Notes: a model not told the origin generated them from the sequence alone. DNA of 64,000 nt from Marinobacter sp. Arc7-DN-1 (GCF_003441595.1 NZ_CP031848.1:3348001-3412000), one strand, 5' to 3'; counted from the stretch's first letter, positions 28,597 through 38,142 are shown. Translations and numbers: made by a program.

Positions 28597-29265
28597 ATGA
28601 AAATTCTGATTGTTGAAGATAATGCCTTCTTAGCAGAAAGAATCTCAAACTGGCTTGAAAGATCTGATTATGCTGTTGATATTGCAAAGAACGCCGAAGA
28701 AGCCAACTTTTTTGTCGGTACAAGCTTGTATGAGGGAATAGTCCTCGACATCGGATTGCCCGATAAAGATGGCCTGTCGCTTATGCGGGAGTGGCGCAAA
28801 ACCGGACGAGATGATGCGATACTTATCCTGACGGCCAGGTCAAACTGGTCGGAAAGAGTTCAGGGTTTAAATGCCGGTGCTGACGATTATCTGCCAAAGC
28901 CCTTTGAGTTCGAAGAGTTGCAGGCCAGACTGAACGCCATCATCCGAAGAAAAGAAGGGCGCTCTACAAACGAGATTGGGGTTGGTGGATACCAGTTGAA
29001 TAACGACTGCAGGACATTATCGACCCCAACAGGTGAGGACCATCGGTTGACGGCCACTGAGTTCCGCCTGCTTCAGTGTTTTTTGCGTTCGCCCGGAAGA
29101 GTGTTCTCCCAGAATGACCTTGTGGATCTTTTATACAATATCGACAGGTCCCCGGGGAATAATGTGATTCAGGTCTACATAACGCGGCTTAGAAGACTGC
29201 TTGGGAAATCGAAAATAAAAACCCTTCGCGGACAAGGCTATTATTTCGATCCGGAAGAGCCTTAA
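28597..29265 (+). CDS. OmpR/PhoB-family response regulator
   Basis: This 222-residue two-component regulator has a receiver with acidic pocket E7-D8, phospho-acceptor D51 (VLDIGLPDKDG), T79 region (LILTARS) and K101 region (DDYLPKPFE). The winged-helix DNA-binding domain spans about 125-220 (LTATEFRLLQCFLRSPGRVFS, RGQGYYFDPEEP). It resembles the PhoP/QseB group. The likely partner kinase is the adjacent gene at 29351-30760, which lies convergently instead of in the same operon. The heavy-metal efflux operon on the other side of the kinase is a plausible target. Confidence 0.92.
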   Translation: MKILIVEDNAFLAERISNWLERSDYAVDIAKNAEEANFFVGTSLYEGIVLDIGLPDKDGLSLMREWRKTGRDDAILILTARSNWSERVQGLNAGADDYLPKPFEFEELQARLNAIIRRKEGRSTNEIGVGGYQLNNDCRTLSTPTGEDHRLTATEFRLLQCFLRSPGRVFSQNDLVDLLYNIDRSPGNNVIQVYITRLRRLLGKSKIKTLRGQGYYFDPEEP

Positions 29266-29350
29266 CCAGAGGCTCCTTAAATGTTCATCCGTTGAGGGGT
29301 GCCAATGCCTCATGGTAATACGCCAGAACATGGGCGTTATTTCTACCCCC

Positions 29351-30760
29351 TTATGAGAAAGCCGGATTGAGCTTGCTGGCGGAAAATATTACCTCCACTC
29401 TAAGCCCTGCCATTTTCGACTTTGAAAAAATCAGTTTACCGGAGTAATTGTCCACGATTTCATCTACGATGGACAACCCAAGGCCATAGCCAGGTGTTTG
29501 CTCATCAAGCCGCCGTTTTCTCTTTGTTAACTGGTCCAGATTATCCTGCGCAACGCCCGGCCCGTCGTCTTCTATCATTATTTTAAACATATTTTTTTCC
29601 TGGGCCAATGTTATATCGATCCTGCCATCGCTCCACTTTGCTGCATTATCAAGAATATTGCCAACTACTTCATTAAAGTCATGCTCATCGATTGGCCAGA
29701 AAAAATCATCAGGCAAGTCTTTTTTCAATAAATAGCTTTTCCGTGGGTAGATTCTCCGCACAACATCAATGATTGCCTCAACCTTTTCCACAACCTTTAT
29801 GGGCTTTCCTGAATATTGCCCCGACATCTCGGCTCTTCTCATCTGGGCGTCAATGATTTTCCGAAGTTCGGATAATTTGGCATGAAGAAATTCCCGGTCA
29901 TCGTGTTCAATGGGGGTTTCCTGATCGCCTGTGATCGCGATAGCAACGGTTAAAGGCGTCTTGATACTGTGCGAGAGATCGGACATTGATCTTCTGGAGC
30001 GCTTCAGACGCCTGTCCAGAACCTCAAGAAGATGATTGAAATCAACTACAACCTCTCTGAACTCCACGGGTGAATCCTCCGCCAGGCGTGTCCGGCGACC
30101 ATTCTTTAACTCAGACAACTGAACACTCAAATCCCCCAGTGGTTTCAGGGCGGTATTTACGCTCAGATATATGAAAAAAATAATGGAAAAAAACAATGCG
30201 AGTGCGACAACCCCAATGACTAAATGCACATCATCCGAAATAGCTGGCTTATAATTTTCTTTTTCCAGAACCAAAATTTGTATTTTTTTGCCGCCTATGT
30301 CGATTTCCGATGCGATCCCCAGCAATGTATGGTCTTTATCGTTATAATGTATTATTCCACGCTCATCACCTGACAGGATGTTTTTTACAACATCCAGGAA
30401 TGTCTTCTCAGAGACAACAATACTCTCTCCGGAGTTTACTGAAAAAATATAACTCCCCTGGTCTCCCGAATTGACGATCTGCTTTATTTTATTGTCAGTC
30501 AGCTGGCCCGAGCCAGCCAGTAGCTCTGTGAACTGAGAGAGTTGAGCTTCCAGCCTGCTTCGATGCAATTCTTCATGTAAATAACCAATGAGAAGCTGAT
30601 GGGAGATCCATACCACAAGCATAAATGCAAGGCCCATTGGAAAAAGGTAGGAAAAAAGCGTTTTTCTGATTGAGCGGCGCCCCCACCAGTTACGAAAAGT
30701 GCTTATGTTATCTTGTAGGCGCTTATAAGTTTTCGGGGGGTTCATTGGAGAGCACCGCAT
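29351..30760 (-). CDS. Membrane sensor histidine kinase, PhoQ-like architecture
   Basis: The 469-residue inner-membrane kinase has transmembrane helices near 38-58 and 179-200 enclosing a periplasmic sensor of about 120 residues. A HAMP-like linker follows, then the H-box DLSHSIKTPL with H264, N-box EVVGNILDNAAKWSD, G1 DDGPGVA and G2 GYGLGLSIVDE. DLSHSIKTPLTVA matches the PhoQ-type dimerisation domain. It faces the response regulator at 28597-29265 tail to tail and lies downstream of the RND efflux/PII-like operon on the same strand, separated by a hairpin. A metal or cation signal is my inference. The start could be the internal ATG at 30745. Confidence 0.9.
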   Translation of the reverse strand: MRCSPMNPPKTYKRLQDNISTFRNWWGRRSIRKTLFSYLFPMGLAFMLVVWISHQLLIGYLHEELHRSRLEAQLSQFTELLAGSGQLTDNKIKQIVNSGDQGSYIFSVNSGESIVVSEKTFLDVVKNILSGDERGIIHYNDKDHTLLGIASEIDIGGKKIQILVLEKENYKPAISDDVHLVIGVVALALFFSIIFFIYLSVNTALKPLGDLSVQLSELKNGRRTRLAEDSPVEFREVVVDFNHLLEVLDRRLKRSRRSMSDLSHSIKTPLTVAIAITGDQETPIEHDDREFLHAKLSELRKIIDAQMRRAEMSGQYSGKPIKVVEKVEAIIDVVRRIYPRKSYLLKKDLPDDFFWPIDEHDFNEVVGNILDNAAKWSDGRIDITLAQEKNMFKIMIEDDGPGVAQDNLDQLTKRKRRLDEQTPGYGLGLSIVDEIVDNYSGKLIFSKSKMAGLRVEVIFSASKLNPAFS

Positions 30761-30826
30761 GGGGTTTCAGGAGTGTTGCATATGAATACGGAGGGAAGCG
30801 GATTAATACCGGAAACTATCTAAAAT

Positions 30827-30861
30827 ACAGGGACTGAAGGTTTTCAGCCTTCAGTCCCTGT
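30827..30861 (-). terminator. Hairpin after the PII-like gene
   Basis: A perfect 14-bp stem, ACAGGGACTGAAGG with its complement, and a 7-nt loop lie 8 nt after the stop of the PII-like gene. On the minus strand the stem runs into ATTTTAG, a weak T-run, so this is probably the terminator of the efflux operon. Confidence 0.65.
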
Positions 30862-30868
30862 CCTGCTT

Positions 30869-31213
30869 CTACACTGACCGGGCCCGGAGAGCTTCCGGCC
30901 CTGATACACCGTCATCGATGCGTATTGCTTTTGCCAGCCTGGAAATCAGGACCTTGCCATCTCCGGGGTGGCCTTCCTGAGTGCGGCCAGCCCGAACAAT
31001 GGTATCAGCCACCGTATCGGCGGCTGACTCGCTATCAACATCCACTTCCAGCTTGACCATCTCGACTTTCGCCATCTGGCTGCCGTCATTGACAGTGTGG
31101 CCAAATTCGCTCAGTGACACAACGGCTATACTGGCAACCCCGGCCAGTTTAGCCACTTCATCTATGACAAGTTCGCTCATGGCTTTACGAACATAAGCTT
31201 TTATTTCGTACAT
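30869..31213 (-). CDS. PII-like protein (PII-NG type) linked to heavy-metal RND efflux
   Basis: This 114-residue protein has the PII fold signature: an N-terminal strand MYEIKAYVRKAMSELVIDEV, a T-loop region near GHTVNDGSQMAKVEMVKLEVDV, and the C-terminal GDGKVLISRLAKAIRIDDG segment that resembles the PII B/C-loops. The T-loop lacks the usual Tyr51, so GlnD uridylylation is not expected. The ATG at 31213 has AAGGAG 8 nt upstream; a GTG at 31222 is less likely. It follows the pump gene by 18 nt, as its last operon member. PII-like proteins next to czc/cus-type pumps have been described as a separate group (PII-NG). Control of metal efflux is inferred. Confidence 0.8.
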   Translation of the reverse strand: MYEIKAYVRKAMSELVIDEVAKLAGVASIAVVSLSEFGHTVNDGSQMAKVEMVKLEVDVDSESAADTVADTIVRAGRTQEGHPGDGKVLISRLAKAIRIDDGVSGPEALRARSV

Positions 31214-31231
31214 CTGAATCACTCCTTGCCG

Positions 31232-34200
31232 TTAAAGGTCGACTTCCTCACGCTTCATTGCAAACCACTGGTAGATACTTGGCAACACGACAAGCGTCAG
31301 CAAGGTCGACGTAATCAACCCTCCGACCACGACTGTCGCAAGAGGGCGCTGGACGTTTGAGCCTATTCCGTCCGCCAGCAGAAGCGGCACCAGGCCGAGA
31401 ATCGCGACGGATGCCGTCATCAGGACGGGGCGCAGGCGGCGCTTGGCTCCCAGCTTTACGGCTTCCATTACTTCGTAGCCCTGGTCTCTCAACTGGTTGA
31501 TGTAACTTACCATCACCACGCCATTCAGTACGGCGACACCGAATACGGCGATGAAGCCGACCGCCGCCGGCACCGACAAGTACAGTCCGGTCACAAACAG
31601 GGCAACGATTCCGCCAGTGACGGCGAATGGTACGTTGAGAAAAATAAGCGTGGCATAGCGCAGGCTGCCGAAGGCCGAGTATAACAGCAGGAATATCAGC
31701 GCCAGGGTAATTGGCACCACAACCTGGAGGCGCGCCATCGCCCGCTGCTGATTTTCGAACTGGCCACCGAACTCCACGAAATAGCCCGGGGGCATTTCAA
31801 CCTGCTGTTTGATCCGGGCACGCAATTCTTCAACAACCCCGCCCATATCACGGCCGCGCACATTCATCTGAACATAAAGCCGGCGGCTGGCGTTTGAGCG
31901 CGAGATTTTCTTCGGCCCCGCGTAGGTGGTCACGCCTGCAACACGTTTCAGCGGAATCATTTCGCCGCTGGCGCCCCGCAGAGGCAGCTCGCGAATCTCA
32001 TCAAGTGAACCCCGGAACTGTTCCTGCAGGCGCGCATAGATCTCGAACCGGCGAACCCCGTCAAACACCAGCCCGGAGGTTCCGCCACCGATACCCAGTT
32101 CGACGGTTTCCATCACATGATCAACGCTGATGCCGTATTGCGCCAGGGCATTACGATCCGGACGGATTACAATCTGCTTTTTCCCCGCCATCTGCTGAGA
32201 TCGAACATCGGTTGCGCCAGGTACTTCCTTGGCCAGGGCCTCGACTTCTTTGCCGATTCGGGACAGTTCCTTGAGATCGTCGCCAAAAATACTCGCGACC
32301 AATTGCGCCTGCACACCGGACAAAAGCTCGTCTGTCCTGAGCTGAATGGGCTGCGACATGTTATTCGCGAGGCCAGGTATTTTCTCATTTAACGCTTCCG
32401 CTATTCGGCCTTGTAACTCCTCATAGCTCAAACCGTCCGGCCATTGATCCAGGGGCTTAAGGGTTATGAGGGTTGCCACAACATTCACCGGCTCCGGGTC
32501 ACCACCAACTTCTGCCCGACCCACGCGTGCGTAGCTCTCCGTTACCTCGGGGAAATCCTCGAGAACTTCCTGAATGCGTTTCCCATAACTGATGGCTGAG
32601 TCCAGGCTGGCACCTGGCGGCAGGGTGGAGCGCAACTGAAACGTGCCCTCGCGAAGGGTTGGTACAAACTCGCTGCCCAGGAACGGAAAGAGAAACAGGC
32701 TCCCGGCGAAAGCAAGAACAGCAATGCCCATCACCAGCTTGGGGGCCTTTACCACGGTGTTGACCACCGGTTCGTAGAGCCAGCCCAGGGCCTGCACCAA
32801 ACGTGGCTCCTTGTGTACGACACCCATTTTGAACGCAAGTGACGCCAGCGCGGGCACCAGTGTAAGCGCCAGGATCAGGGCGCCGATCAGGGCAAAACTG
32901 ATGGTATAGGCCATCGGGGAAAACAGCTTCCCTTCCACACCCTGCAGGGTAAACAGAGGCAGGAAGACAATGATGATGATGCCAATGGCAAAAACGATAG
33001 GCCGCGCTACCTCCCGTGCAGCTTCACCCACAAGGCGTGCGATGCTGATCTGCTCGGTTGATCGCTCCTCAAGGTGCCGGAATATATTCTCGATCATTAC
33101 CACGGCGCCATCGACCATCATGCCGATACCGATTGCGAGCCCGCCCAGGCTCATCAGGTTTGCGGACAAGCCGGTAAAACTCATTGCTATGAATGCGATC
33201 AGTACCGAGAGCGGAAGTGTCAGCACAACGATCAGCGTGGAGCGGATGTTGCCAAGGAAAAGATAGAGAAATGCCAGAACAAAAATAGCGCCTTCGAGCA
33301 GTGCCTTTTCGACGGTACCAATTGCTTTTTCGACCAGCGTTGCCTGCGAGTAGTAAGGCTTTATGGACAGGCCCTCGGGCAACGACTCGTTCAGTTCGGC
33401 AATCTTCTTGTCGACGTCTTCCAGCACCTTGCTCGTGTTGGTGCCAATCAGCTTCATGACATAGCCGCCAACCGACTCTTTGCCGTCGGAAACCTGAGCG
33501 CCCCGGCGGATGGCAGGCCCCAGGGCGACTGAGGCAACATCCTTTATATAGATGGGCGTATCATTAGGCCTCGATACGATAACATTCCGGATGTCGTCCA
33601 GGCTTTCCTTTCCGGGATTGATCCACCCGTAGCCACGAACGATATATTCTTCGCCACCCCGGGTTATGAATGAGGCGCCGACGTTCCGGTTGTTGCCCGC
33701 CAGCGCCTGGCGCACATCCGCGACTGTCAGGTCTCGTGCCTGCAGGGCCCTGGCATCGATATTGACCTGATACTGCTTGACGTCACCGCCAATCGACAGT
33801 ACGCCAGTCACACCCGGCACCGTCCGTAACTGGGGCTTGATAATCCAGTCCTGAATCGTGCGCATCTCCTGCAGGCTGAAGTTTTTCCCTTCTTCTTCAA
33901 CAAGCGAATACATCAGAATCCGGCCAAGCCCGGTGGTGATAGGCCCTAACTCAGGCTCACCCATCCCTTCGGGTATCTGTCTTTTTGCTTCCGCCAGGCG
34001 TTCCATAACGAGCCGGCGGGCAAAATAGATGTCAGTACCATCCTCAAAATAGATGGTCACCCGGGACAGGCCGAAGATAGAGGTACTCTGCACCTTTTCC
34101 AGTTTGGGAATGCCATACATGCTGATTTCAATCGGGTAGGAAATCAGTGTTTCGACATCAACCGGAGACAGCCCCGGGCTGGTTGTGAAGACTTGCACCA

Positions 34201-34336
34201 TGGTTGGCGTGGCATCTGGAAACGCATCCACCGGTAATTTATTGAATGAAAAATAGCCGGCCACGATAACTGCCAAAGCAGCCACGATTGTCATCAGCCG
34301 GTTGTTCAGTGCGTAGTTTACAATAGCGTTGATCAT
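31232..34336 (-). CDS. CusA/CzcA-family heavy-metal RND efflux pump
   Basis: This 1034-residue inner-membrane proton-driven transporter expels divalent or monovalent heavy metals across the envelope together with its adaptor and outer-membrane channel. It begins MINAIVNYALNNRLMTIVAA and has the CzcA-family segments PVDAFPDATPTMVQVFT and SPGLSPVDVETLISYPIE. The fourth transmembrane helix carries GIGMMVDGAVVMIEN around residue 400-415, with the proton-relay Asp. Length and two six-helix halves are standard. Its order with the adaptor (12-nt gap) and outer-membrane gene is C-B-A followed by the PII-like gene. The metal cannot be told from sequence; the DGA-type motif leans to Zn/Co/Ni/Cd over Cu/Ag. 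Confidence 0.93.
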   Translation of the reverse strand: MINAIVNYALNNRLMTIVAALAVIVAGYFSFNKLPVDAFPDATPTMVQVFTTSPGLSPVDVETLISYPIEISMYGIPKLEKVQSTSIFGLSRVTIYFEDGTDIYFARRLVMERLAEAKRQIPEGMGEPELGPITTGLGRILMYSLVEEEGKNFSLQEMRTIQDWIIKPQLRTVPGVTGVLSIGGDVKQYQVNIDARALQARDLTVADVRQALAGNNRNVGASFITRGGEEYIVRGYGWINPGKESLDDIRNVIVSRPNDTPIYIKDVASVALGPAIRRGAQVSDGKESVGGYVMKLIGTNTSKVLEDVDKKIAELNESLPEGLSIKPYYSQATLVEKAIGTVEKALLEGAIFVLAFLYLFLGNIRSTLIVVLTLPLSVLIAFIAMSFTGLSANLMSLGGLAIGIGMMVDGAVVMIENIFRHLEERSTEQISIARLVGEAAREVARPIVFAIGIIIIVFLPLFTLQGVEGKLFSPMAYTISFALIGALILALTLVPALASLAFKMGVVHKEPRLVQALGWLYEPVVNTVVKAPKLVMGIAVLAFAGSLFLFPFLGSEFVPTLREGTFQLRSTLPPGASLDSAISYGKRIQEVLEDFPEVTESYARVGRAEVGGDPEPVNVVATLITLKPLDQWPDGLSYEELQGRIAEALNEKIPGLANNMSQPIQLRTDELLSGVQAQLVASIFGDDLKELSRIGKEVEALAKEVPGATDVRSQQMAGKKQIVIRPDRNALAQYGISVDHVMETVELGIGGGTSGLVFDGVRRFEIYARLQEQFRGSLDEIRELPLRGASGEMIPLKRVAGVTTYAGPKKISRSNASRRLYVQMNVRGRDMGGVVEELRARIKQQVEMPPGYFVEFGGQFENQQRAMARLQVVVPITLALIFLLLYSAFGSLRYATLIFLNVPFAVTGGIVALFVTGLYLSVPAAVGFIAVFGVAVLNGVVMVSYINQLRDQGYEVMEAVKLGAKRRLRPVLMTASVAILGLVPLLLADGIGSNVQRPLATVVVGGLITSTLLTLVVLPSIYQWFAMKREEVDL

Positions 34337-34348
34337 AGGTTCTCCGGC

Positions 34349-35554
34349 TTAGTGGCCATGGCTTGCGCTGCGACCGCTGGACGTTATGGCGGACATAAGA
34401 TCGAAAGCACCCGAGGATACAACCTGTGTTTCCGGTTCAATTCCCGAGCGGATTTCTATCCAGCCATTGGCCTCATCGCCAAGCGTGACCGGGACGGCTT
34501 CATACTCTCCCCGCTCTTTTCCCGGCACAAAAACAACGTCCTGCTGATCAATGGTCTGCACGGCATCCCGGGGAACCAGCGGGACCGTGCTTTCCGGCTG
34601 TGTCATGATTTCGGCCGTTGCAAAGCTGTAGGGTCGTAGCCTGGAGTCCGGGGTTTTGATTTCGGCGCGGACAGCTATGGTGCGAGACTCGCGATCCAGA
34701 ACGCTTGAAATCCACGTCACCTTTCCGGGGTGATGGGATTCCGACCTGCCCCTGATCGTAACCCGTACTTCGTCTCCGGGGCTCACCTGGCCAATGTCGG
34801 TCTCGCTGACTTTGATCATTGCCCAGACAGAGGAGGTATTTACTACCATGAAGGGCGTATCGGTTGGTGTCAGTGTCTGGCCGATACTGACATCCAGCTT
34901 TTCAACGACGCCGGATATCGGAGACCTGAGAGCGTAGCCGGCAAGCCCCCCATTGCCCGCGGCACTGTCTCCGAAGATCTTCAGCTTTTCCCGGGTTGCT
35001 TCAAGTTCCGCAACGGTAGTCAGGTAAGACGCTCTTGCCGAGAGGTAGTCCTCTTCACTGGAGATTCCTCGTTCCTCAAGTTCTTTTTCCCGTTTGAATT
35101 CGGCTTCGGCCGTCACTTTGCGGGCTTCCAGCGACTTGAGCCTGGAACGAATATCCGCGAGTTCGACACTTGATAGGATCGCCAGCACATCCCCGCTACG
35201 GACCTTATCGCCGAGATCGACTTTGATTTCGGCCACTTTGGACTCCAGTAACGGACCAACGGTTGCGACCTGGCTGGGAACAAACTGAACTTCAACCGGA
35301 GCTGAAACCAGAGACTCGGCGCGGCCGGAGGGCGCCGGCATGGTTTCAATATCAAGCAGCGCAGCCTGTTCAGAGGTCAGGTGGATGCGCCTTTTGTCCT
35401 GGGCTTCCTCACCCGCATGTTCGTCTGCGCCAGCGGGCTCGTGTTGCTCGATTTTTTCATCCTGATGATTGCTTTCTTGTGCATATCCTGTCGCCGGCAA
35501 ACCCAGAGCCAGCAGGACGGCCGTCAGACAGGTAACGATTTTTTTCTGCAGCAT
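34349..35554 (-). CDS. RND efflux periplasmic adaptor (membrane fusion protein), CzcB-like
   Basis: The adaptor bridges the pump and outer-membrane channel. I chose the ATG at 35554 (401 residues) because it begins a signal peptide, MLQKKIVTCLTAVLLALGLP, ending ATGYA-Q. Next comes a His/Glu/Asp-rich linker (QDEKIEQHEPAGADEHAGEE), which may hold metal. The lipoyl-like half motifs (VGPLLESKVAEIKVDLGDKV and YALRSPISGVVEKLDVSIGQ) flank an alpha-hairpin, followed by the beta-barrel and membrane-proximal domains. The C-terminus ends SASHGH. An upstream in-frame ATG would add 72 residues with no signal-like character. Confidence 0.9.
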   Translation of the reverse strand: MLQKKIVTCLTAVLLALGLPATGYAQESNHQDEKIEQHEPAGADEHAGEEAQDKRRIHLTSEQAALLDIETMPAPSGRAESLVSAPVEVQFVPSQVATVGPLLESKVAEIKVDLGDKVRSGDVLAILSSVELADIRSRLKSLEARKVTAEAEFKREKELEERGISSEEDYLSARASYLTTVAELEATREKLKIFGDSAAGNGGLAGYALRSPISGVVEKLDVSIGQTLTPTDTPFMVVNTSSVWAMIKVSETDIGQVSPGDEVRVTIRGRSESHHPGKVTWISSVLDRESRTIAVRAEIKTPDSRLRPYSFATAEIMTQPESTVPLVPRDAVQTIDQQDVVFVPGKERGEYEAVPVTLGDEANGWIEIRSGIEPETQVVSSGAFDLMSAITSSGRSASHGH

Positions 35555-35609
35555 AAGATTATCCCTTGGGAAAAGTTGGAACTTGAGATGGGTAAACGAC
35601 AAGGGCCCG

Positions 35610-36911
35610 CTAAGGTGATACGCCCATGGAAACCGCCCCGCCAGTGCCGATCTCCAGAGCTTGCGTTGCCCGGATGTAATCTTTCTGAACCTGGATGTAT
35701 TCGTTGCGTACCGAGAGGAGATTATCCTGGGCAGACAACAGGCTTGCCGCGCCGACCTTGCCGGCGGCAAGCGCTTGCTGCATCAGTTGCAAGGTCTCTT
35801 CGGAGCGCCTCAGGATCGATTCGCTCATCTGCTCAAGCTGAGTTCTTGCCGCCTTGTACTGAGCGATTGCCGACAACACGCTGCGCTTTATCGATAACTT
35901 CAGGCTTTCCGCTTCAATCTCGGCGGTTTGCAGTCCGGCGGCGGCATCCATGCGCTCCCCCCTGTAACGGTGCGTGATGGCCAGCGGAATCGATACTCCG
36001 CCACCCACCACGTTGTCTCCCAGATCGCGCTGATAAAAGCCAAACACCTCCAGGTTGGGTATTGTCAGGCTTTCGGCGATGTCCAGTGCTGACTCGTTGG
36101 CGGCAATTCGTTTCGCGGCTGCCTGAAGGTCCGCTCGCTGTTGCAGGGCCATCTCTATCAACCGATCCTCCTCCGGGAGATCGGTCAATGTCGGACTGAA
36201 GTCGCCCCTGACATCAAGTGGGAGCCGGGGATCCACCCCAAGCACTTCCGCCAGTTCCAGTCGCCGGTCCTCAAGCCTCCGGCCCGCGGCTGCTTTCTGA
36301 CTTTTTGCCCTTGCCAGTCCGATCACAGCGGTATTGACGTCCATTTTTGTCATTTTGCCCCGGCGGTACGAAGCCTCAATCAATTCACTGGTCTGCTCCA
36401 TGAGGTCGACCGCCCGTTTTGCGGTCGCCAGCTCTTCCCTGGCCAAAACCACGTTGAAAAATGCGGAGCGTACGCGGGCCGCCGTCGCGATTCGTAAAAA
36501 CTCAAGATCCTGCTCGGTGGCAGTCAGCTCGCTTGTCGCCCGATCTCTTCCCAGGTCCCTCCTGTTACCCATCCAGATTTCCTGGCTAAGCCGGATTTGG
36601 TAGTTGACATTATCCGGAATTCGCGAGGGGTATTTTTCTCCCTGGACCTCAATCACCGGATTGCTTGGTGTCAGCCGGCCGGAGTGCACAACCTGCCCAC
36701 GCTGCCCGGCAACCCGCGATTTTTGCAGTGCTAAAGCCGGGTTGTTGTCAAAGGCCGTGGTCAGCGCTTCGTCCAACGAAAGGGCCTGCTCCGCCCTCAT
36801 CTCCTGGTAATCGCTCAGAGATACGCTTGCGCCTGCGAGGGTCCAGGCCGGAGCGGCGCCCACCACAGACACGACCAGTAATCGACAAAGCCGTCTCGGT
36901 ATATTTCCCAT
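35610..36911 (-). CDS. TolC-family outer-membrane protein of the metal efflux system, CzcC-like
   Basis: The 433-residue outer-membrane efflux protein forms the exit duct of the tripartite pump. It has a signal sequence (LLVVSVVGAAPAWTLAGA), then two OEP repeats rich in long helices: ALTTAFDNNPALALQKSRVAG near residues 49-69 and the second repeat, LIEMALQQRADLQAAAKRIA. It is the first gene of the efflux operon, 55 nt before the adaptor. Assignment to the CzcC group rests on the operon context. Confidence 0.88.
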   Translation of the reverse strand: MGNIPRRLCRLLVVSVVGAAPAWTLAGASVSLSDYQEMRAEQALSLDEALTTAFDNNPALALQKSRVAGQRGQVVHSGRLTPSNPVIEVQGEKYPSRIPDNVNYQIRLSQEIWMGNRRDLGRDRATSELTATEQDLEFLRIATAARVRSAFFNVVLAREELATAKRAVDLMEQTSELIEASYRRGKMTKMDVNTAVIGLARAKSQKAAAGRRLEDRRLELAEVLGVDPRLPLDVRGDFSPTLTDLPEEDRLIEMALQQRADLQAAAKRIAANESALDIAESLTIPNLEVFGFYQRDLGDNVVGGGVSIPLAITHRYRGERMDAAAGLQTAEIEAESLKLSIKRSVLSAIAQYKAARTQLEQMSESILRRSEETLQLMQQALAAGKVGAASLLSAQDNLLSVRNEYIQVQKDYIRATQALEIGTGGAVSMGVSP

Positions 36912-37282
36912 ATCTGCTTATCCCGTTCGTGGATTGGTTCGGTTAGCGGCAAGCTAGGGTAGCTCCCCCTTCTTAAACGAGCTTGAACAGGAAGCCGGTT
37001 TTAGCTGTTACCTGAATCCGTGGTTTGATTGCCGCGGACAAGCCCCTGAGTCCGCAAACGGGGGCTTGTCCGGGTCGCCCGGGAGCCTTTTGACTCATTC
37101 GTGTAATGGGTCTTGTTGCTGGTGAGGGTAGGTTGGGACGTTTACCATGCCTCCTTATTCCATCAGTGGATCAGTTTTGTCAGCAGTGCGTTATAGTAGG
37201 TCGCCTTCTTTAATCGAGTTTGAACAAAAAATCACTTTTAAGGGCCGGGCAATACTCCCCCCTCAATACCGGTGGAAAATCC
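36912..37282. other. Intergenic region between divergent efflux operon and CYTH gene
   Basis: No gene is supported in these 371 bases. The stretch holds the hairpin at 37036-37071 (GGACAAGCCCC, 14-nt loop, GGGGCTTGTCC). Promoters for both directions should lie on either side of it, but I cannot place them firmly. Confidence 0.4.
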
Positions 37283-38140
37283 ATGGCGGAAGAACTGGAA
37301 ATCAAGTTAACTCTCACCCCGGACGCCCTGAACCAGGCCGGAGAATGGCTCTCGGCCCAGAAAGGCGTCAGGGCGGGCACCGGGAAGACGCTGGTCAACC
37401 GTTACTTCGACACGCCTGCCGGAGACCTCAATCGCCGGAAGGTGGCCCTGCGGATTCGTCAGGCCGGTGACCAGTTCATCCAGACCCTGAAAGCCCGGGG
37501 CGAGTTCGTGGATGGTGCCCACCGGCGCCAGGAATGGGAGTGGCCGCTCGTTGGCCCAGAACTCAAACTGGGCCTGATTGCGGATACGCCGGTGGGCCAG
37601 GGCGTGAATCTTGCCGAACTGCAGCCGGTGTTCGAGACCAACTTTGAGCGTCGCGTGCTTGTGATTGACCAAGAGGACAGTGTGATCGAGGTGGCCATCG
37701 ATTCCGGTGCGATTGTGGCCGGAGGCCAGTCGCTTCCGCTTAATGAGATTGAATTTGAGCTCAAGTCGGGGGATTCGTCGGCACTGCTCCCATGGGCGCG
37801 TAGGCTGGCGGACGAAGTGCCGGTGTTCCTGAACCTGGTCAGCAAGGCAGAGCAGGGGTACCATCTTGCGGGGCTTTATCATCCGGCTCCAGAGCCGGGG
37901 GGGAAATCTGATCTGGCAGTGAATGATTTTCTGTTCCTTCTGAGTGTTTCATGGCTGACCGGTCAGCCCCTTTGCTTTGGCAGGGAACGTCTGGATGCGA
38001 TTGGCCGGCTGGCCGGTGAGCGCGGCGTCGGGGAACTGTACGAAAAGGTGGTGACTGCCCTGGCCGACGGCCCGGCGGTCAGTGATCTGGTTTCAGGCAA
38101 GGAGCTGGGGCAGCTTCAGTTGGCGATTGCCGCAGGCTAG
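37283..38140 (+). CDS. CYTH domain protein (putative inorganic triphosphatase/adenylate cyclase-like)
   Basis: The 285-residue protein from the ATG at 37283 (GGTGGA upstream) begins MAEELEIKL, the E-x-E-x-K motif of the CYTH/triphosphate tunnel family. Other family marks are NRYFDTPAGDLNRRKVALRIR, QTLKARGE, and EVAIDSGAI with NEIEFELKSGD, the acidic and basic residues that line the tunnel. CYTH ends near residue 200. The remaining 85 residues do not show a full CHAD domain, so it is shorter than the E. coli YgiF type. The probable reaction is hydrolysis of inorganic triphosphate. Confidence 0.87.
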   Translation: MAEELEIKLTLTPDALNQAGEWLSAQKGVRAGTGKTLVNRYFDTPAGDLNRRKVALRIRQAGDQFIQTLKARGEFVDGAHRRQEWEWPLVGPELKLGLIADTPVGQGVNLAELQPVFETNFERRVLVIDQEDSVIEVAIDSGAIVAGGQSLPLNEIEFELKSGDSSALLPWARRLADEVPVFLNLVSKAEQGYHLAGLYHPAPEPGGKSDLAVNDFLFLLSVSWLTGQPLCFGRERLDAIGRLAGERGVGELYEKVVTALADGPAVSDLVSGKELGQLQLAIAAG

Positions 38141-38142
38141 TA

